A stretch of 64,000 nucleotides of DNA from Primulina eburnea (GCF_022965805.1 NC_133114.1:3618761-3682760), one strand, 5' to 3'. Counted from the first letter of the stretch, positions 22,766 to 33,780 are shown. Notes: generated by a model not told the origin, from the letters alone. Program-made: numbers and translations.

Positions 22766-22829
22766 TAAACCGTCTTTTTGATAAACTTAAAAAACAATCA
22801 TGAAAGTTTTATTCCAAAAGTGGACAATA

Positions 22830-23560
22830 ACATACTACTGTGGAGATATATGGCTTCTATTGTACAACAAGTGGTGGCGTATATGAGAAACATGTCGACA
22901 AAGGTGAGCGGTGGAAATAATTGAAACTTTGAAATTGGGTTTCGGATGAAGGGTTCACATTGGAATGATGCATCTATAAAGTCATTTCAAAGCATCTATT
23001 CGAGTTTTTTCCTCATTTCATAGCATTTGAGTACTTATTTATAAAATATTTGTGAGGTGTTTGTTCTTTTTGTATTAAGAGTGTGTGTGTTTTCTTTGGA
23101 AACAGTCGAGTGGTTTTACAACATAAAATATTATAGTGAAATTCATTTCGTCTTGTCAGTTGTTTTTACCTAATAATTTTTAGTGATTTTCTAGGCAAAT
23201 CTCGATGTTCAATTTTATACTTTATTTACATATAATTATCTTAACATGTCGCAGGGACTAACAAGTGATATCATAACCTTAATTTAATTTTTTTTAAAAA
23301 ATTCTGAATATACCATATGTTTGCTTTCTATACTGATATTCCACATCATAAAAGATTTTTTTTGAATTTTTATTAAGGCCATATTATTTTTTCCACTCTA
23401 CTAAATATTTATAGACATAATGGTGGAGTCTACAGTTGTGGACATGCACGATATAACAAAAATTAATTGGAGCAATTTTATGACGAGGAATTATGTTTTA
23501 CTTAATTTAACTTTATTTGGATTTTATTTTTCTCACTTCCAAATAAACGACAAAAAGGAT
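22830..23560 (+). mobile_element. Decayed copia-like LTR end, PBS and gag start
   Basis: The text around 23040-23260 has the layout of a copia R/U5 region (GTGAGGTGTTTGTTCTTTTTGTATT...GTAAATCTC-like end). A degenerate primer-binding site follows (AAGTGATATCATAAC, 23264-23278). About 140 bases later a start codon (23419) opens a copia-gag-like N-terminus (Met-Val-Glu-Ser-Thr-Val-Val-Asp) that soon meets stops. Everything further is lost. It is an old fragment, weakly supported. Confidence 0.45.
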
Positions 23561-23727
23561 GTTTGTCATTAAATTTAACAAGAGGTTGAGTTTATAGAAT
23601 ATCTAGAAATAAATACACCCACACCCCACCCGATTAAACTTAAAATATTACACAAATTTAAATTTATGGATAAAGTATAAAAACAATGATACATATTTAA
23701 ATTTGAGATGGGTGTACATGTGTGTGG

Positions 23728-24119
<392 letters not shown>

Positions 24120-24120
<1 letters not shown>

Positions 24121-24135
24121 CGTTATCAGCACGAA
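24120..24135 (+). other. Primer-binding region of the copia family
   Basis: ACGTTATCAGCACGAA follows the LTR directly and is conserved in the inverted copy (30023-30008). It is a TATCAGCACGA-type PBS rather than the commoner TGGTATCAGAGC. The exact tRNA primer was not determined. Confidence 0.6.
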
Positions 24136-24304
24136 GCTCTAAAAGTCCTACATATTTTTCCAAGCTCCAAACAGAAGAAAAAGGTAACAAAAGTAATTAT
24201 ATTTATTTTACTGTTATTTGTTTATTGTGTATTTATTTAATATACAATATAATGTTATTATTAGAAATAATAAAAATAAATTTTTCATAAACTTGTTATA
24301 AATC

Positions 24305-24340
24305 CTGGGAGGATGTTAAGACGACATCCCACACTCCCAG
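24305..24340 (+). other. Conserved leader hairpin (plus copy)
   Basis: Outer stem CTGGGAG/CTCCCAG (24305-24311 with 24334-24340) and inner stem GATGT/ACATC (24312-24316 with 24324-24328). The same structure is kept in the inverted copy, where one stem base changed A to G and still pairs with U by wobble. Its place between PBS and gag suits a packaging or dimerisation signal; that role is inferred. Confidence 0.65.
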
Positions 24341-24645
24341 CAAGGGATACGACAAGTATAAAAGCCTATAAGGTTTTTAAACAAAATAAATTATGACAGT
24401 CGTTATAATATTATGATATGATATATATAATTATTTAAACATGTCTAATATTATATATACCATATTATTACCATAAAATTATACAAATACATACATTTAT
24501 TCTTTTATTCACCAACGGTCATAAACGGTAACAAAACGGCTAGTTTTTGCCCTATAAATATGATATCTCAAACTCATTCAATCACCCCAACTTTCTCTTC
24601 TTCTCTAAAAATTATTCTTCATCAAATTTTCGGAGAAAAAAGAAG

Positions 24646-24801
24646 ATGGCTTTCGCAAGGTTATTTTTAATTATTTTAGTTATCATACTCACGAGTCTTG
24701 TATTTATCGGAGAATATCCTCCTCGTGTGTTTTCTTTATTTTTACGAATACTTGTACTTGTTGTTTATCCATTACTTTGTATTGCAATATTCATTAACTA
24801 A
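24646..24801 (+). CDS. Small hydrophobic leader ORF (51 aa) of the copia family
   Basis: A 51-codon ORF between the PBS and gag. The protein has two strongly hydrophobic stretches: residues 5-18 (LFLIILVIILTSLV, with the preceding Arg) and about 32-51 (LRILVLVVYPLLCIAIFIN), joined by a GEYPPR turn. It looks like a small two-pass membrane peptide. The same ORF is intact at the same place in the inverted copy. About half of the differences between the two are silent third-position changes, and no stop or frameshift has occurred. No standard copia protein of this kind is known to me. An alternative start upstream in the same frame (24547) is less likely because its extension is not preserved in the other copy. 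Confidence 0.6.
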   Translation: MAFARLFLIILVIILTSLVFIGEYPPRVFSLFLRILVLVVYPLLCIAIFIN

Positions 24802-24830
24802 TAAAATGCATCGTGATTTTTAGTACCACC

Positions 24831-25907
24831 ATGGCAAACTTGACAAAGCTCGAATTCATCGCTCTTGACATTACTGGGAAAAATTATATGCCATGGACTC
24901 TCGATGTAGAAATGCATCTTGAGTCATTAGGTCTAAATGAGACCATAAAAGAAAATGGCATATGCACATCACAAGAAAAGGCAAGAGCCATGATATTTTT
25001 GCGTCGACATCTCGACGATGGATTAAAATGTGAATATATGACTGAAAAAGATCTCATGGCTTTATGGAAGGGATTAAAAGAAAGATTCGAACATATAAGG
25101 GAAGTTATACTTCCGATCGCTAGGGATGAATGGAATACGTTAAGATTCCAAGACTTTAAAAAAGTCAGCGATTACAACTCGGCGATGTATAGAATAATCT
25201 CGCAGTTGAAATTTTGTGGGCACGAGATTACAGAATTGGAAAAGCTTGAGAAAACATTTTCCACTTTTCACGCATCGAATATAACTCTACAACAACAATA
25301 TAGAGTGCGTGGATTTTTGAGATATTCTGAACTTATCGCCTGTCTCCTTGTGGCGGAAAAGAATAACGAGCTATTAATGAGAAATCATCAGGCACGACCT
25401 ACTGGTTCAACGGCATTTCCTGAAGCAAATGTCGTAAGCAAAAATGAATTTAAATCTAGCAACCAAAATCAAAGTTATAGACAAGATTTTGGTTGAGGAC
25501 GAAATCGAGGTCGTGGTCGTGGTCGTGGACGTGGAAATAGTCGTGGTCGTGGACGCGGCCGTGGTTTTGAAAATAATCGAGATAGTTACTTCAATAACTC
25601 ATCTCAAACGAACGTCCCAAATCATCCACCGAAAAGGCATCAAGAGAACATGAGTGTAAATGAAAATCACTCAAAAAGATTTGAAAGTTCTTGTTTCAGA
25701 TGTGGTACTCCAGGACATTGGTCCCGTATTTGTCGAGCCCCTGAGCACCTTTGCAAACTTTATAAAGAATCAATAAAGGGGAAAGAAAAGGAGACCAACT
25801 TCGCTGAAAACAGTGAACCTTTGAGTAATTCAACTCATTTTGATGCTGGAGATTTTCTGATTGATTTCTCAGACAATGATCAATTTGCGGGTGGAATAAA
25901 TATGTAA
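24831..25907 (+). pseudogene. Copia gag with one nonsense codon
   Basis: Starts Met-Ala-Asn-Leu-Thr-Lys and has the usual copia gag order: KLEFIALDITGKNYMPW, the WKGLKERFEH segment, QLKFCGHEIT and EKTFSTFH. An RGRGRG-rich linker (25500-25570) follows, then a CCHC zinc knuckle CFRCGTPGHWSRIC (about 25693-25736). A TGA at 25494-25496 interrupts it at the start of the RGRG linker, where CGA (Arg) is expected: a single C to T change. The frame then stays open to TAA at 25905-25907. Gag would package the element RNA. A natural separate stop before pol is discussed under the intron-like spacer. Confidence 0.85.
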
Positions 25908-26034
25908 AACATTTTATTTTTCATGTAATTGTATGATAATATTTTATCGTGTGTTATATTTTGGCATATGTATTGTATTGTATTTTTATAAATGTATTGT
26001 CAGTAATTTTATTTCATTGCATATTTTTTTGAAG
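25904..26034 (+). other. Intron-like spacer between gag and pol
   Basis: 131 bases, extremely AT-rich, beginning GTAAAAC at the gag stop and ending TTTTTTTGAAG eight bases before the pol ATG. Removing it joins gag to pol in one frame (…Gly-Ile-Asn-Ile-Ser-Asn-Met-Glu…), whereas the unspliced RNA stops after gag. TGTAA and TATTTT-rich text inside could also favour early polyadenylation. Splicing is inferred from frame and consensus only. Confidence 0.5.
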
Positions 26035-26041
26035 TTCAAAT

Positions 26042-28666
26042 ATGGAAAATACTATGAACAAAGATGAAGTTTGCATACCTGATAGTGGTACAACGCACAC
26101 TATCCTCCGAGATAAAAGATATTTCTTGGAACTAAAACCAACAAAAACAATGGTGAATACAATATCAGGTCCTGTAGACTTGATTAAAGGTTGTGGTAAA
26201 GCACAATTTTTGTTACCTAATGGTACAAAATTTTTGATCAATGATGCTTTATATTCACCACAATCGAAAAGAAATTTGTTGAGTTTTAATGATATATATT
26301 CTCATGGGTATGATACTCAAACAATGAATGAAGGGAATGAGAAATATATGTGTCTTACCACATATAAATCAGGAAAGAAATATGTAGTTGAAAAACTACC
26401 AATGCTACATACTGGATTGCATTATACATATATAAGTCCAATTGAATCAAACATGGTAGTTGATAATTCTTCAATACTGATCAATTGGCATGATCGATTA
26501 GGACATCCTGGTTCAACAATGATGCGAAGAATTATAGAAAATACACATGGTCATCCATTGAAAGACCAGAAGATCTTTCAGAATAATAAGTTTCAATGTA
26601 AAGCATGTTCTCTCGGAAAACTTATTATAAGACCATCACCAACCAAAATCCAAACTGAATCACAAATGTTTCTTGAACGTATTCAGGGTGATATTTGTGG
26701 ACCAATCCATCCACCATGTGGACCATTCAGATACTTTATGGTATTGATTGATGCCTCCAGCAGATGGTCACATGTATGTTTATTGTCAACTCGAAATGTT
26801 GCATTTGCAAGATTACTTGCTCAAATAATAAAATTGAGGAATCAATTTCCCGATTATACAATCAAGAAAATTAGACTTGATAATGCTGGTGAATTTACTT
26901 CCCAGACTTTCAATGATTATTGTATGTCTATGGGAATCATTGTTGAGCATCCTGTTGCTCATGTACATACACAGAATGGATTGGCTGAATCATTGATTAA
27001 ACGTCTGCAAATGATTGCTAGACCAATGATTATGAAAACAAAGCTCCCTATTTCTATATGGGGACATGCAATTTTACATGCTGCTGCATTAATTCGTATC
27101 AGACCAAGTGCATATCATAAATACTCCCCATTGCAGCTTGCATTTGGTAAAGAACCAGACATTTCTCATCTGAGAATTTTTGGATGTATGGTGTATGTGC
27201 CTATTGCACAACCACAACGAAAGAAAATGGGACCTCAGAGAAAGGTTGGAATTTATATCGGTTATGATAGTCCATCAATCATTCGATATCTTGAACCTCA
27301 GACAGGCGACGTGTTCACAGCACGTTTTGCTGATTGTCATTTTAATGAGGAAATCTTCCCAATGTTAGGGGGAGAACAGAAACATACCGAAAAAGAAATT
27401 ACGTGGTATGTATCATCATTGTTACATATGGATCCAAGAACAAAACAATGTGAAAATGATGTACAACAAATTGTACACTTGCAAAGAATAGCAAATCAAA
27501 TACCAGATGCATTTGCAGACACAAAAGGGGTAACTAAATCATATATACATGCTGCAAATGCCCCTGCTCGAATTGAAATTCCAAAGAAACAAATTGAAAA
27601 TACTCATGATGTCATTAAACGCCTGAAGCGTGGAAGGCCAGTCGGTTCCAAGGATAAAAATCCTCGAAAAAGAAAATTCATAGAGAAACACGATGATCAC
27701 AAAATAGAGAATGATGTTCCTGAAGAAACACATGATGATCACAAAATAGATAATGATGTTCCTGAAGAAACACATGATGATGAAAATATTCTGTCAGAAC
27801 CACAAACTGACGAGAATCGTGAAATATCTATCAATTACATTAATACTGGAAAAATATGGAACCGAAAAGATATAGAAGAAATTGATGATATATTTTCTTA
27901 TAATGTGGCAATCGACATCATAAATGATAATGAAGATCATGAACCAAAATCTTTTGGTGAATGTAAAAATCGACAAGATTGGGTAAAATGGAAAGATGCT
28001 ATCCAGGTTGAATTGGATTCGCTAAATAAACGTAATGTTTTTGGACCTATAGTCCTTACACCTGAAGGTGTAAAACCTGTTGGATACAAATGGGTTTTTA
28101 TTCGAAAGCGAAATGAGAAAAATGAAATAGTAAGATATAAAGCTCGACTTGTTGCACAAGGTTTTTCTCAAAGGCCTGGAATTGATTATGAAGAAACGTA
28201 TTCTCCCGTGATGGATGCAATTACGTTTCGGTATTTGATTAGCTTGGCGGTATCTGAAAATTTAGAAATGCGTCTTATGGATGTTGTTACAGCTTACTTA
28301 TATGGATCACTTGATAGTAATATATATATGAAAATCCCTGAAGGATTTAAGATGCCTGAAGCACAAAGTTCAAAACCCAGGGAATGTTATTCTGTGAAAT
28401 TACAAAGATCATTATATGGGTTAAAGCAATCAGGTCGAATGTGGTATAATCGACTAAGTGATCACTTGATGAAAAAGGGATATGTAAATAATTCAATATG
28501 CCCTTGTGTTTTCATTAAGAAAACAACATCCGGATGCGTAATTATTGCTGTATATGTTGATGATTTAAACATCATTGGAACGAATAAGGAAATTCAAGAA
28601 GTTGTGTCATACTTGAAGGAAGAATTTGAAATGAAGGATCTTGGAAAAACCAAGTATTGTCTATGA
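26042..28666 (+). pseudogene. Copia pol, truncated in reverse transcriptase
   Basis: Open for 874 codons. Domains in order are: aspartic protease DSGTTH (residues 14-19); GAG-pre-integrase HHCC with WHDRLGHPG and CKACSLGK (about 143-198); integrase core with DICGP, LDNAGEF and HTQNGLAES (about 218-325); and reverse transcriptase with YKWVFIRKR, the RLMDVVTAYLYG segment, SLYGLKQ and the YVDD box (about residues 839-842). In the linker a 16-residue HDDHKI(E/D)NDVPEET unit is duplicated (about 27690-27785). After EMKDLGKTKYCL the frame meets the chimera junction and stops artificially. The rest of RT, the RNase H and the 3' LTR are absent. The remaining frame has no internal stop. Confidence 0.9.
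28657..28662. other. Inversion junction with 6-bp microhomology
   Basis: TTGTCT belongs both to the RT sequence encoding the KYCL segment on the plus strand and to the complement of AGACAA in the gag of the minus copy. This overlap marks the exact join of the two halves. Confidence 0.8.
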
Positions 28667-29310
28667 ATTTGATTTTGGTTCCGAGGTTTAAATTCATTTT
28701 TACTTACAGCATTTACTTCGGGAAATGCTGTTGATCCAGTGGGTCGGGACTGATGATTTCTCACTAGAAGCTCGTTGTTCTTTTCCGCCACAAGAAGACA
28801 GGCGATGAGTTCAGAATATCTGGCAAATCCACGTACTCTATATTGTTGCTGTAGAGTAATATTTGATGCATGAAATGTGGAAAATGTTTTTTCAAGCATC
28901 TCAGATTCAGTAATCTCATGGCCACAAAATTTCAATTGCGAGATTATTCTATACATCGCCGAATTGTAATCACTGACTTTTTTAAAGTCTTGGAATCTCA
29001 ACGTATTCCATTCATCCCGGGCGGTCGGAAGTATAACTTCCCTTATATGTTCAAATCTCTCTTTTAATCCCTTCCACAAAGCCATGTGATTTTTTTCAGT
29101 CAGATATTCACATTTCAATCCATCGTCGAGATGTCGACGCAAAAATATCATGGCTCTTGCCTTTTCTTGTGACGTGCATATGCCATTTTCTTTAATGGTC
29201 TCGCTTAGACCCAATGACTCAAGATGCATTTCTACATCTAGAGTCTATGGCATATAATTCTTTCCCGTGATGTCGAGCGCAATAAATTCGAGCTTTGTTA
29301 AATTTGACAT
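28657..29310 (-). pseudogene. Copia gag 5' half, inverted copy
   Basis: Begins on the minus strand at 29310 (Met-Ser-Asn-Leu-Thr-Lys) and follows the plus copy residue by residue as far as the AGACAA of the pre-linker region, where it meets the junction. A TAG at 29247-29245 replaces the Trp codon of the KNYMPW motif, so it cannot make full gag from this start. An internal Met gives the open frame from 29229. The zinc knuckle and everything after it are missing. Confidence 0.88.
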
Positions 29311-29342
29311 GGTGGTACTAAAAAAAATTACGATGCATTTTA

Positions 29343-29498
29343 TTAGTTAATAAATATTGCAATACAAAGTAACGGATAAACAACAAGTACAAGTATCTGT
29401 AAAAATAAAGAAAACACACGAGGAGGATATTCTCCGATAAATACAAGACTTGTGAGTATGATAACCAAAATAATTAAAAATATCCTTGAGAAAGCCAT
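29343..29498 (-). CDS. Small hydrophobic leader ORF (51 aa), inverted copy
   Basis: Same length, start and stop as the ORF at 24646-24801, with only three amino-acid differences (Ala to Ser at 4, Leu to Ile at 6, Arg to Gln at 34). The two hydrophobic segments and the GEYPPR turn are unchanged. Four other nucleotide differences are silent. It lies between leader hairpin and gag in the inverted half. Function is unknown; a membrane-embedded peptide is the straightforward reading. Confidence 0.58.
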   Translation of the reverse strand: MAFSRIFLIILVIILTSLVFIGEYPPRVFSLFLQILVLVVYPLLCIAIFIN

Positions 29499-29802
29499 CT
29501 TCTTTTTTCTTCGAAAAATTTGATGATGAATAATTTTTAGAGAAGAAGAGAAAGTTGGAGTGATTGAATGTGTTTGTGAGATGATATTTATAGGGCAAAA
29601 ACTAGCCGTTTGTTACCGTTTATGACCGTTGGTGTACAAAAAATAAATGTATGTATTTGTATAATTTTATGGTAATAATATGATGTATATAATATTAGAC
29701 ATGTTTAAATAATTATGTATATCATATCATAATATTATAATGAGTGTCATAATTTATTTTGTTTAAAAACCTTATAGGCTTTTATACTTGTCGTATCCCT
29801 TA

Positions 29803-29838
29803 CCGGGAGTGTGGGATGTCGTCTTAACATCCTCCCAG
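29803..29838 (-). other. Conserved leader hairpin (inverted copy)
   Basis: Minus-strand stem CTGGGAG/CTCCCGG with inner stem GATGT/ACATC. The one stem difference from the plus copy changes a U-A pair to a U-G pair, so pairing is kept. Confidence 0.65.
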
Positions 29839-30022
29839 GATTTATAACAAGTTTATGAAAAATTTATTTTTATTATTTCTAATAATAACATTATATTGTA
29901 TATTAAATAAATACACAATAAATAAATAACAGTAAAATAAATATTATTACTTTTGTTACCTTTTTCTTCTGTTTGGAGCTTGGAATAGTATGTAGGACTT
30001 TTAGAGCTTCGTGCTGATAACG

Positions 30023-30297
30023 TGTTGTGAAAAAGTAAAAATTTATGGTAAAAAGTAAAAATCTCAAACTCTCAAAATTTACCAAACTACACACTTTATA
30101 ATATTTTTCTCTCTACTCAATTGTGATTTTCTTCACAAATGAGAGATCTATTTATAGAGGTTCATTACACATAATCCAAAAATAAAATACATCATTACCT
30201 ACATCATCACACACAAATTTCTAACTTTACAACTCTTATTTTCAACATTCAAATATTCAACTATTACTTTTCCATATTAAAATATATTATTTCAACA
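30023..30297 (-). repeat. LTR of the minus-strand copia copy
   Basis: Reads TGTTGAAATAATAT from 30297 and ends in CACAACA at about 30023, homologous to 23839-24120 but with several indels in the first 100 bases. The LTR pair is in inverted orientation, opposite to a normal retrotransposon. Confidence 0.8.
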
Positions 30298-30671
30298 AAA
30301 ATAAATTTTTTTGTTAGAAATTTCAAGAAGAGGGGCAAGACAAGGGGTAAAGTCGAACACGACTAAATTTGGTGTAAAATACAAAGTTTTAATTATTTTT
30401 CTTGCATAAAGAAAATTGTCTACTGAAGTCTTCATTTTATGGCTGAGAATTGAGATTATTAAACTTTGGTCCTAAAACTAAATGTAGAGTTATATTTTTG
30501 GGCCATCTTTTGTGGCCTTTCTCAATATATGACATCCGTTTTCAAGCCTCTTATGTGTTATTGGGCTTCTAAAATAACTTCAATCCAACACAAAAAAGTT
30601 CATAAAGGCTCACAATTATGATAGATCAATAATTAGTGTCCATACAAATTATTAATGTATAAATAACATAT
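30298..30671. other. Intergenic, no gene seen
   Basis: AT-rich, no ORF or element end recognised apart from the left target duplication of the next MITE. Confidence 0.35.
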
Positions 30672-30854
30672 GGCAAAAACTGGTGTGAAACGATCTCACC
30701 GGTCGTATTTGTAAGACAGATCTCCGATTTGTTTTATCCATGAAAAATTATTATTTTTTATGTTAAGAGTATTATTTTTTTATTATGAATATGGGTAGGG
30801 TTGACTCGTCTCACAGATTAAGATCCGTGAGACGGTCTGACATGAGACCCACTC
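30672..30854 (+). mobile_element. MITE family copy 3
   Basis: 183 bp, GGCAAAAACTG to GAGACCCACTC, flanked by ATAACATAT (30663-30671) and ATAACATAA (30855-30863), eight of nine matching. The left core has drifted (GTGAAACGATCTCAC). Confidence 0.85.
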
Positions 30855-30929
30855 ATAACATAATGATGCAATAATCAAATCATGTTTAGAATTTGAGACG
30901 AATATCAGATAACTATCTAATTTATTATT

Positions 30930-31085
30930 GGCAAAAAATTGTGTGAGACGGTCTCACGGATCGTATTTTGTGAGATGGATATCTAATTTAGGTCATTCAC
31001 GAAAATATATTACTTTTTATACTAAGAGTATTAATTTTTATTGTAAATATCAGTAGAGTTGATCCGTTTCACAAGAGACCTACTC
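30930..31085 (+). mobile_element. MITE family copy 4 (internally deleted)
   Basis: 156 bp with perfect duplications TTTATTATT at 30921-30929 and 31086-31094. It lacks about 26 bp near the right end, including the right GTGAGACGGTCTCAC core, so it is a deletion derivative. Confidence 0.85.
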
Positions 31086-31094
31086 TTTATTATT

Positions 31095-31585
31095 TTGTGC
31101 ACAAAATGTCAATAATAATTATTTCCTATGCCATTTATTTTTATTGCATAGAGAGCCAAAGTAGCAACGCGAGCGTCGAAATACTAATATTTCATATACG
31201 ATCTCCATAATATATTTGAAATAAAATTTTCAGACATAAACAACAATTTGATAGTCTTCGAAAGCTGAATAGTATATTCGAGCAATTGTCCATTATTATG
31301 AAAAAGATAGAAAGAAAAAAGATCTTGAATGAATCAAGCTAGGATACAGAGAGATATGAGATGATCCCCAATCTGCCCTGTTGAAAAAAGAAAAGAAGAA
31401 GATAAACCTATAATGGATGCTCACAACAAATTACATCATTAAAGTCTTCTGTCACATAAAATTATTTTATTCGTAAAAAAATATTATTTTTTATAATAAA
31501 TATGTGACGTCGAGATGTTTCATTTGAAATTGAGATGTATGTTTCTAAAAAAAGCAGATTATATTACCTAAATAAATCGCAGAAT
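31095..31585. other. 3' flank of the carboxylesterase gene
   Basis: AT-rich DNA. The part close to 31585 should hold the 3' UTR and polyadenylation region of the minus-strand carboxylesterase. Nothing else recognised. Confidence 0.4.
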
Positions 31586-32494
31586 CTAAGGAGCATTCAA
31601 GAATGCAACCAGTCGATCCATGACAGCCACAGCCTTGTCGGTTTTGGGATGGAACAAATGGAAGCAGTGGCCGTCTCCTTCACTCTCCATTATCTCCACC
31701 TCTCCGCTCCAGTCGCTCTTCTTCAGCGCTTCGTAATAAGCCTTTGCCCTGTTCCGCAACGGATCATTCTCCGCCAAGAAGAACATCACGCGCCGCCCCG
31801 CCATCGTGCCTATCCGTGGGTCCACCGCCGGGTTCAACCGTGGATCATCGTCCCGGGCGCTGCTCGTGGGGCATAATATCTGGTAAAGTTTGTCCACCTC
31901 TTTCCCTCCGAACCACGGATGCATCAGAAAAATCCCCTCGACTTCCACGCCGTGGAGTTTGCTGTCTCCGGCTCTGACCGCGACGTCGTTCGCTATGTTG
32001 CCTCCCGCGCTGTCTCCCCCGAGAAACACGCGCCGAAAATCGGCGTGCTCGTTCAGCCATGGATCCGGGCCGTTGGAGTTGGCGTGCCCCGCGACCCACT
32101 GGAAAGCAGCCCAAGAGTCGTCGAACGCAATCGGCAGAGGGTGCTCGGGAGCTAACCTGTACTGAACCGAAACCGCAATGATGTTTGCCTTTTCGACTAA
32201 CTCAGTGAGGTAATTGTGATACGTAGCGCCGGTGACCGACCCAATACAAAACGCCCCGCCGTGAATGTATACCACGAGGGGGAGTTTCTGATTTGTATCG
32301 CAGCGGCTCGGCATGAAAATACGGACGGAAACGCCGGTTTCGGAGTCGATCACCACGTCTTTGGATCGGACGGCGGCGTTCGGGTCGTCGGAAGCGGGGA
32401 TAAACTGAATAGGGAGGAATCTTTGGATGCTTCCGTCGTTGTATATGTGGAAAACCTGCATGTCTACGGCGATTTCCTTGGAATCGGAGGCCAT
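31586..32494 (-). CDS. CXE: Plant carboxylesterase (CXE), alpha/beta-hydrolase fold
   Basis: A single-exon 302-residue hydrolase of the GID1/CXE (hormone-sensitive-lipase-like) family, which cleaves small ester substrates, usually in the cytosol. Visible features: oxyanion-hole motif HGGAF (residues 78-82), the VQYRLAPEHPLP segment typical of plant CXEs, nucleophile Ser162 in GGDSAGGN, and the rest of the triad in AENDPLR (Asp244) and GDGHCFH (His276). The start at 32494 (Met-Ala-Ser-Asp-Ser-Lys-Glu-Ile) matches the usual CXE beginning; the 26 codons upstream in frame are read as 5' UTR. With Ser-Asp-His present it is an esterase rather than a GID1 receptor, which lacks the catalytic His. GC content is clearly higher than in the flanks. 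Substrate is unknown. Confidence 0.95.
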   Translation of the reverse strand: MASDSKEIAVDMQVFHIYNDGSIQRFLPIQFIPASDDPNAAVRSKDVVIDSETGVSVRIFMPSRCDTNQKLPLVVYIHGGAFCIGSVTGATYHNYLTELVEKANIIAVSVQYRLAPEHPLPIAFDDSWAAFQWVAGHANSNGPDPWLNEHADFRRVFLGGDSAGGNIANDVAVRAGDSKLHGVEVEGIFLMHPWFGGKEVDKLYQILCPTSSARDDDPRLNPAVDPRIGTMAGRRVMFFLAENDPLRNRAKAYYEALKKSDWSGEVEIMESEGDGHCFHLFHPKTDKAVAVMDRLVAFLNAP

Positions 32495-33109
32495 CGAGGG
32501 CAAGAGTATGTGGCGGAGAAGAGGAGAGTTCTTGTAGTTTTGTCGGTTCTTTGGTTGGCTCGCAACTAACAATTCATATGCATCGACTGGGAACTTAAAT
32601 TGAAATAATGTTCATTAATTAATCATATTAAAAAAATAGATATTTAACTATTTTAGTAATAAAATATGTAAAATATAAAACAATGCATTCAAATGTATAT
32701 ATATTATATATACACGTTTCCATTATAATGATAATATTCTTTCAAATTTTTTCGCTTTTAGTTATTATTATAACTTGAGAAGTCAAATCAGAAAATTCGA
32801 GATACAATACAAAAATCAAATGTGAATATTTTTTTTGAAAAAACAAGCAAATTAATTTGCCGAAGTTATCGACTAATGTTTTTTGCTCAAGTTGGAATTA
32901 ACATAATATATATAATGGGATTGATAAAATATGTATAGTATATTCTTGTAAAATTAACAAATAATAATCTTGATGTTATTCTTCATTTTAATTTAAATTT
33001 AAACTATAAAATGAAATTATTTTTATGAACACACGCATAACTAACTGTGAAGAGGAGGGAGGTGAACAAATTGTAAACACGGGTTAGTGAAATAGGTTGA
33101 TATATTACA
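32495..33109 (-). promoter_or_regulatory. Upstream region of the carboxylesterase gene
   Basis: The first 80 bases before the start codon are the 5' UTR-like in-frame stretch; beyond 32580 the DNA is strongly AT-rich with several TATA-like runs (for example near 32700). No specific regulatory site can be assigned. A MITE copy sits 615 bp upstream of the start. Confidence 0.35.
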
Positions 33110-33291
33110 GGCAAAAACTTGTGTGCGATGGTTTCACGGATCGTATTTTGTGAGACGAATATCTTATTGAGTCAACCATGAAAAAATATTACTTTTTATG
33201 CTAAGAATATTAATTTTTATTGTGAATATCGGTATGATTGATCTGTTTCATAGATAAAGATTCGTGAGATTGTATCACAAGAGACGTATTC
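33110..33291 (+). mobile_element. MITE family copy 5 (older)
   Basis: 182 bp, GGCAAAAACTT to GACGTATTC. The end cores are mutated (GTGCGATGGTTTCAC at the left) and the flanking nonamers TATATTACA and TATAGTGTA agree at only about six positions, so it is older than the other copies. Confidence 0.75.
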
Positions 33292-33780
33292 TATAGTGTA
33301 ACTCAACATATTTATTTGATGAGATCGGTCAACATAATAATTTTTAATATTTTTTATGAGACGAGGCATAGATTGGTTTGGAACTCGTTATTTGACGGGA
33401 CGGGTCGAACGGTCATTCGGACGGATCACAAAATTACTAACCCAACTTATTTATTTGATGGAAAGGGACGGGTCAACCCGGAAAAAACACGATTCATTTA
33501 CGCTAAATAGCTTTGTGGTATTGTTCTCGTTTTTTCTTTGGGGAAATGTATTTTTTTTGTGTGTGGTGGGAAATGCATTATTGTGTCCAACGAGAAGTCG
33601 TATAAACTATAGACTATAGATTCGTCTTTAGTCCATCTGCCATATTAATTATAATGTATACTTTATTATAGAATGACTTATCTTGAAACTGATTGTTACA
33701 ATATAATTTTAATTTCAATATTTAAAATTCATTTGGTGAATCAAATTAGTTTGAAATTATGTGTGTGTGTTTGTGGGTAC
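33292..33780. other. Intergenic, no gene seen
   Basis: No recognisable gene. Bases 33360-33500 repeat the words ACGG(G)ACGGGTCAA and GATGGAAAGGGACGGGTC, and are less AT-rich than the rest, but show no ORF of note. Confidence 0.35.

Noticed and set aside
24547..24645. Upstream in-frame extension of the small copia ORF
   Set aside because: The extension is not maintained in frame in the inverted copy, whereas the 51-codon core is; the core start is preferred.
31744..32569. Several ORFs antisense to, or in another frame of, the carboxylesterase
   Set aside because: They are shadows of a GC-rich coding exon. The minus frame carries all catalytic motifs and the others carry none.
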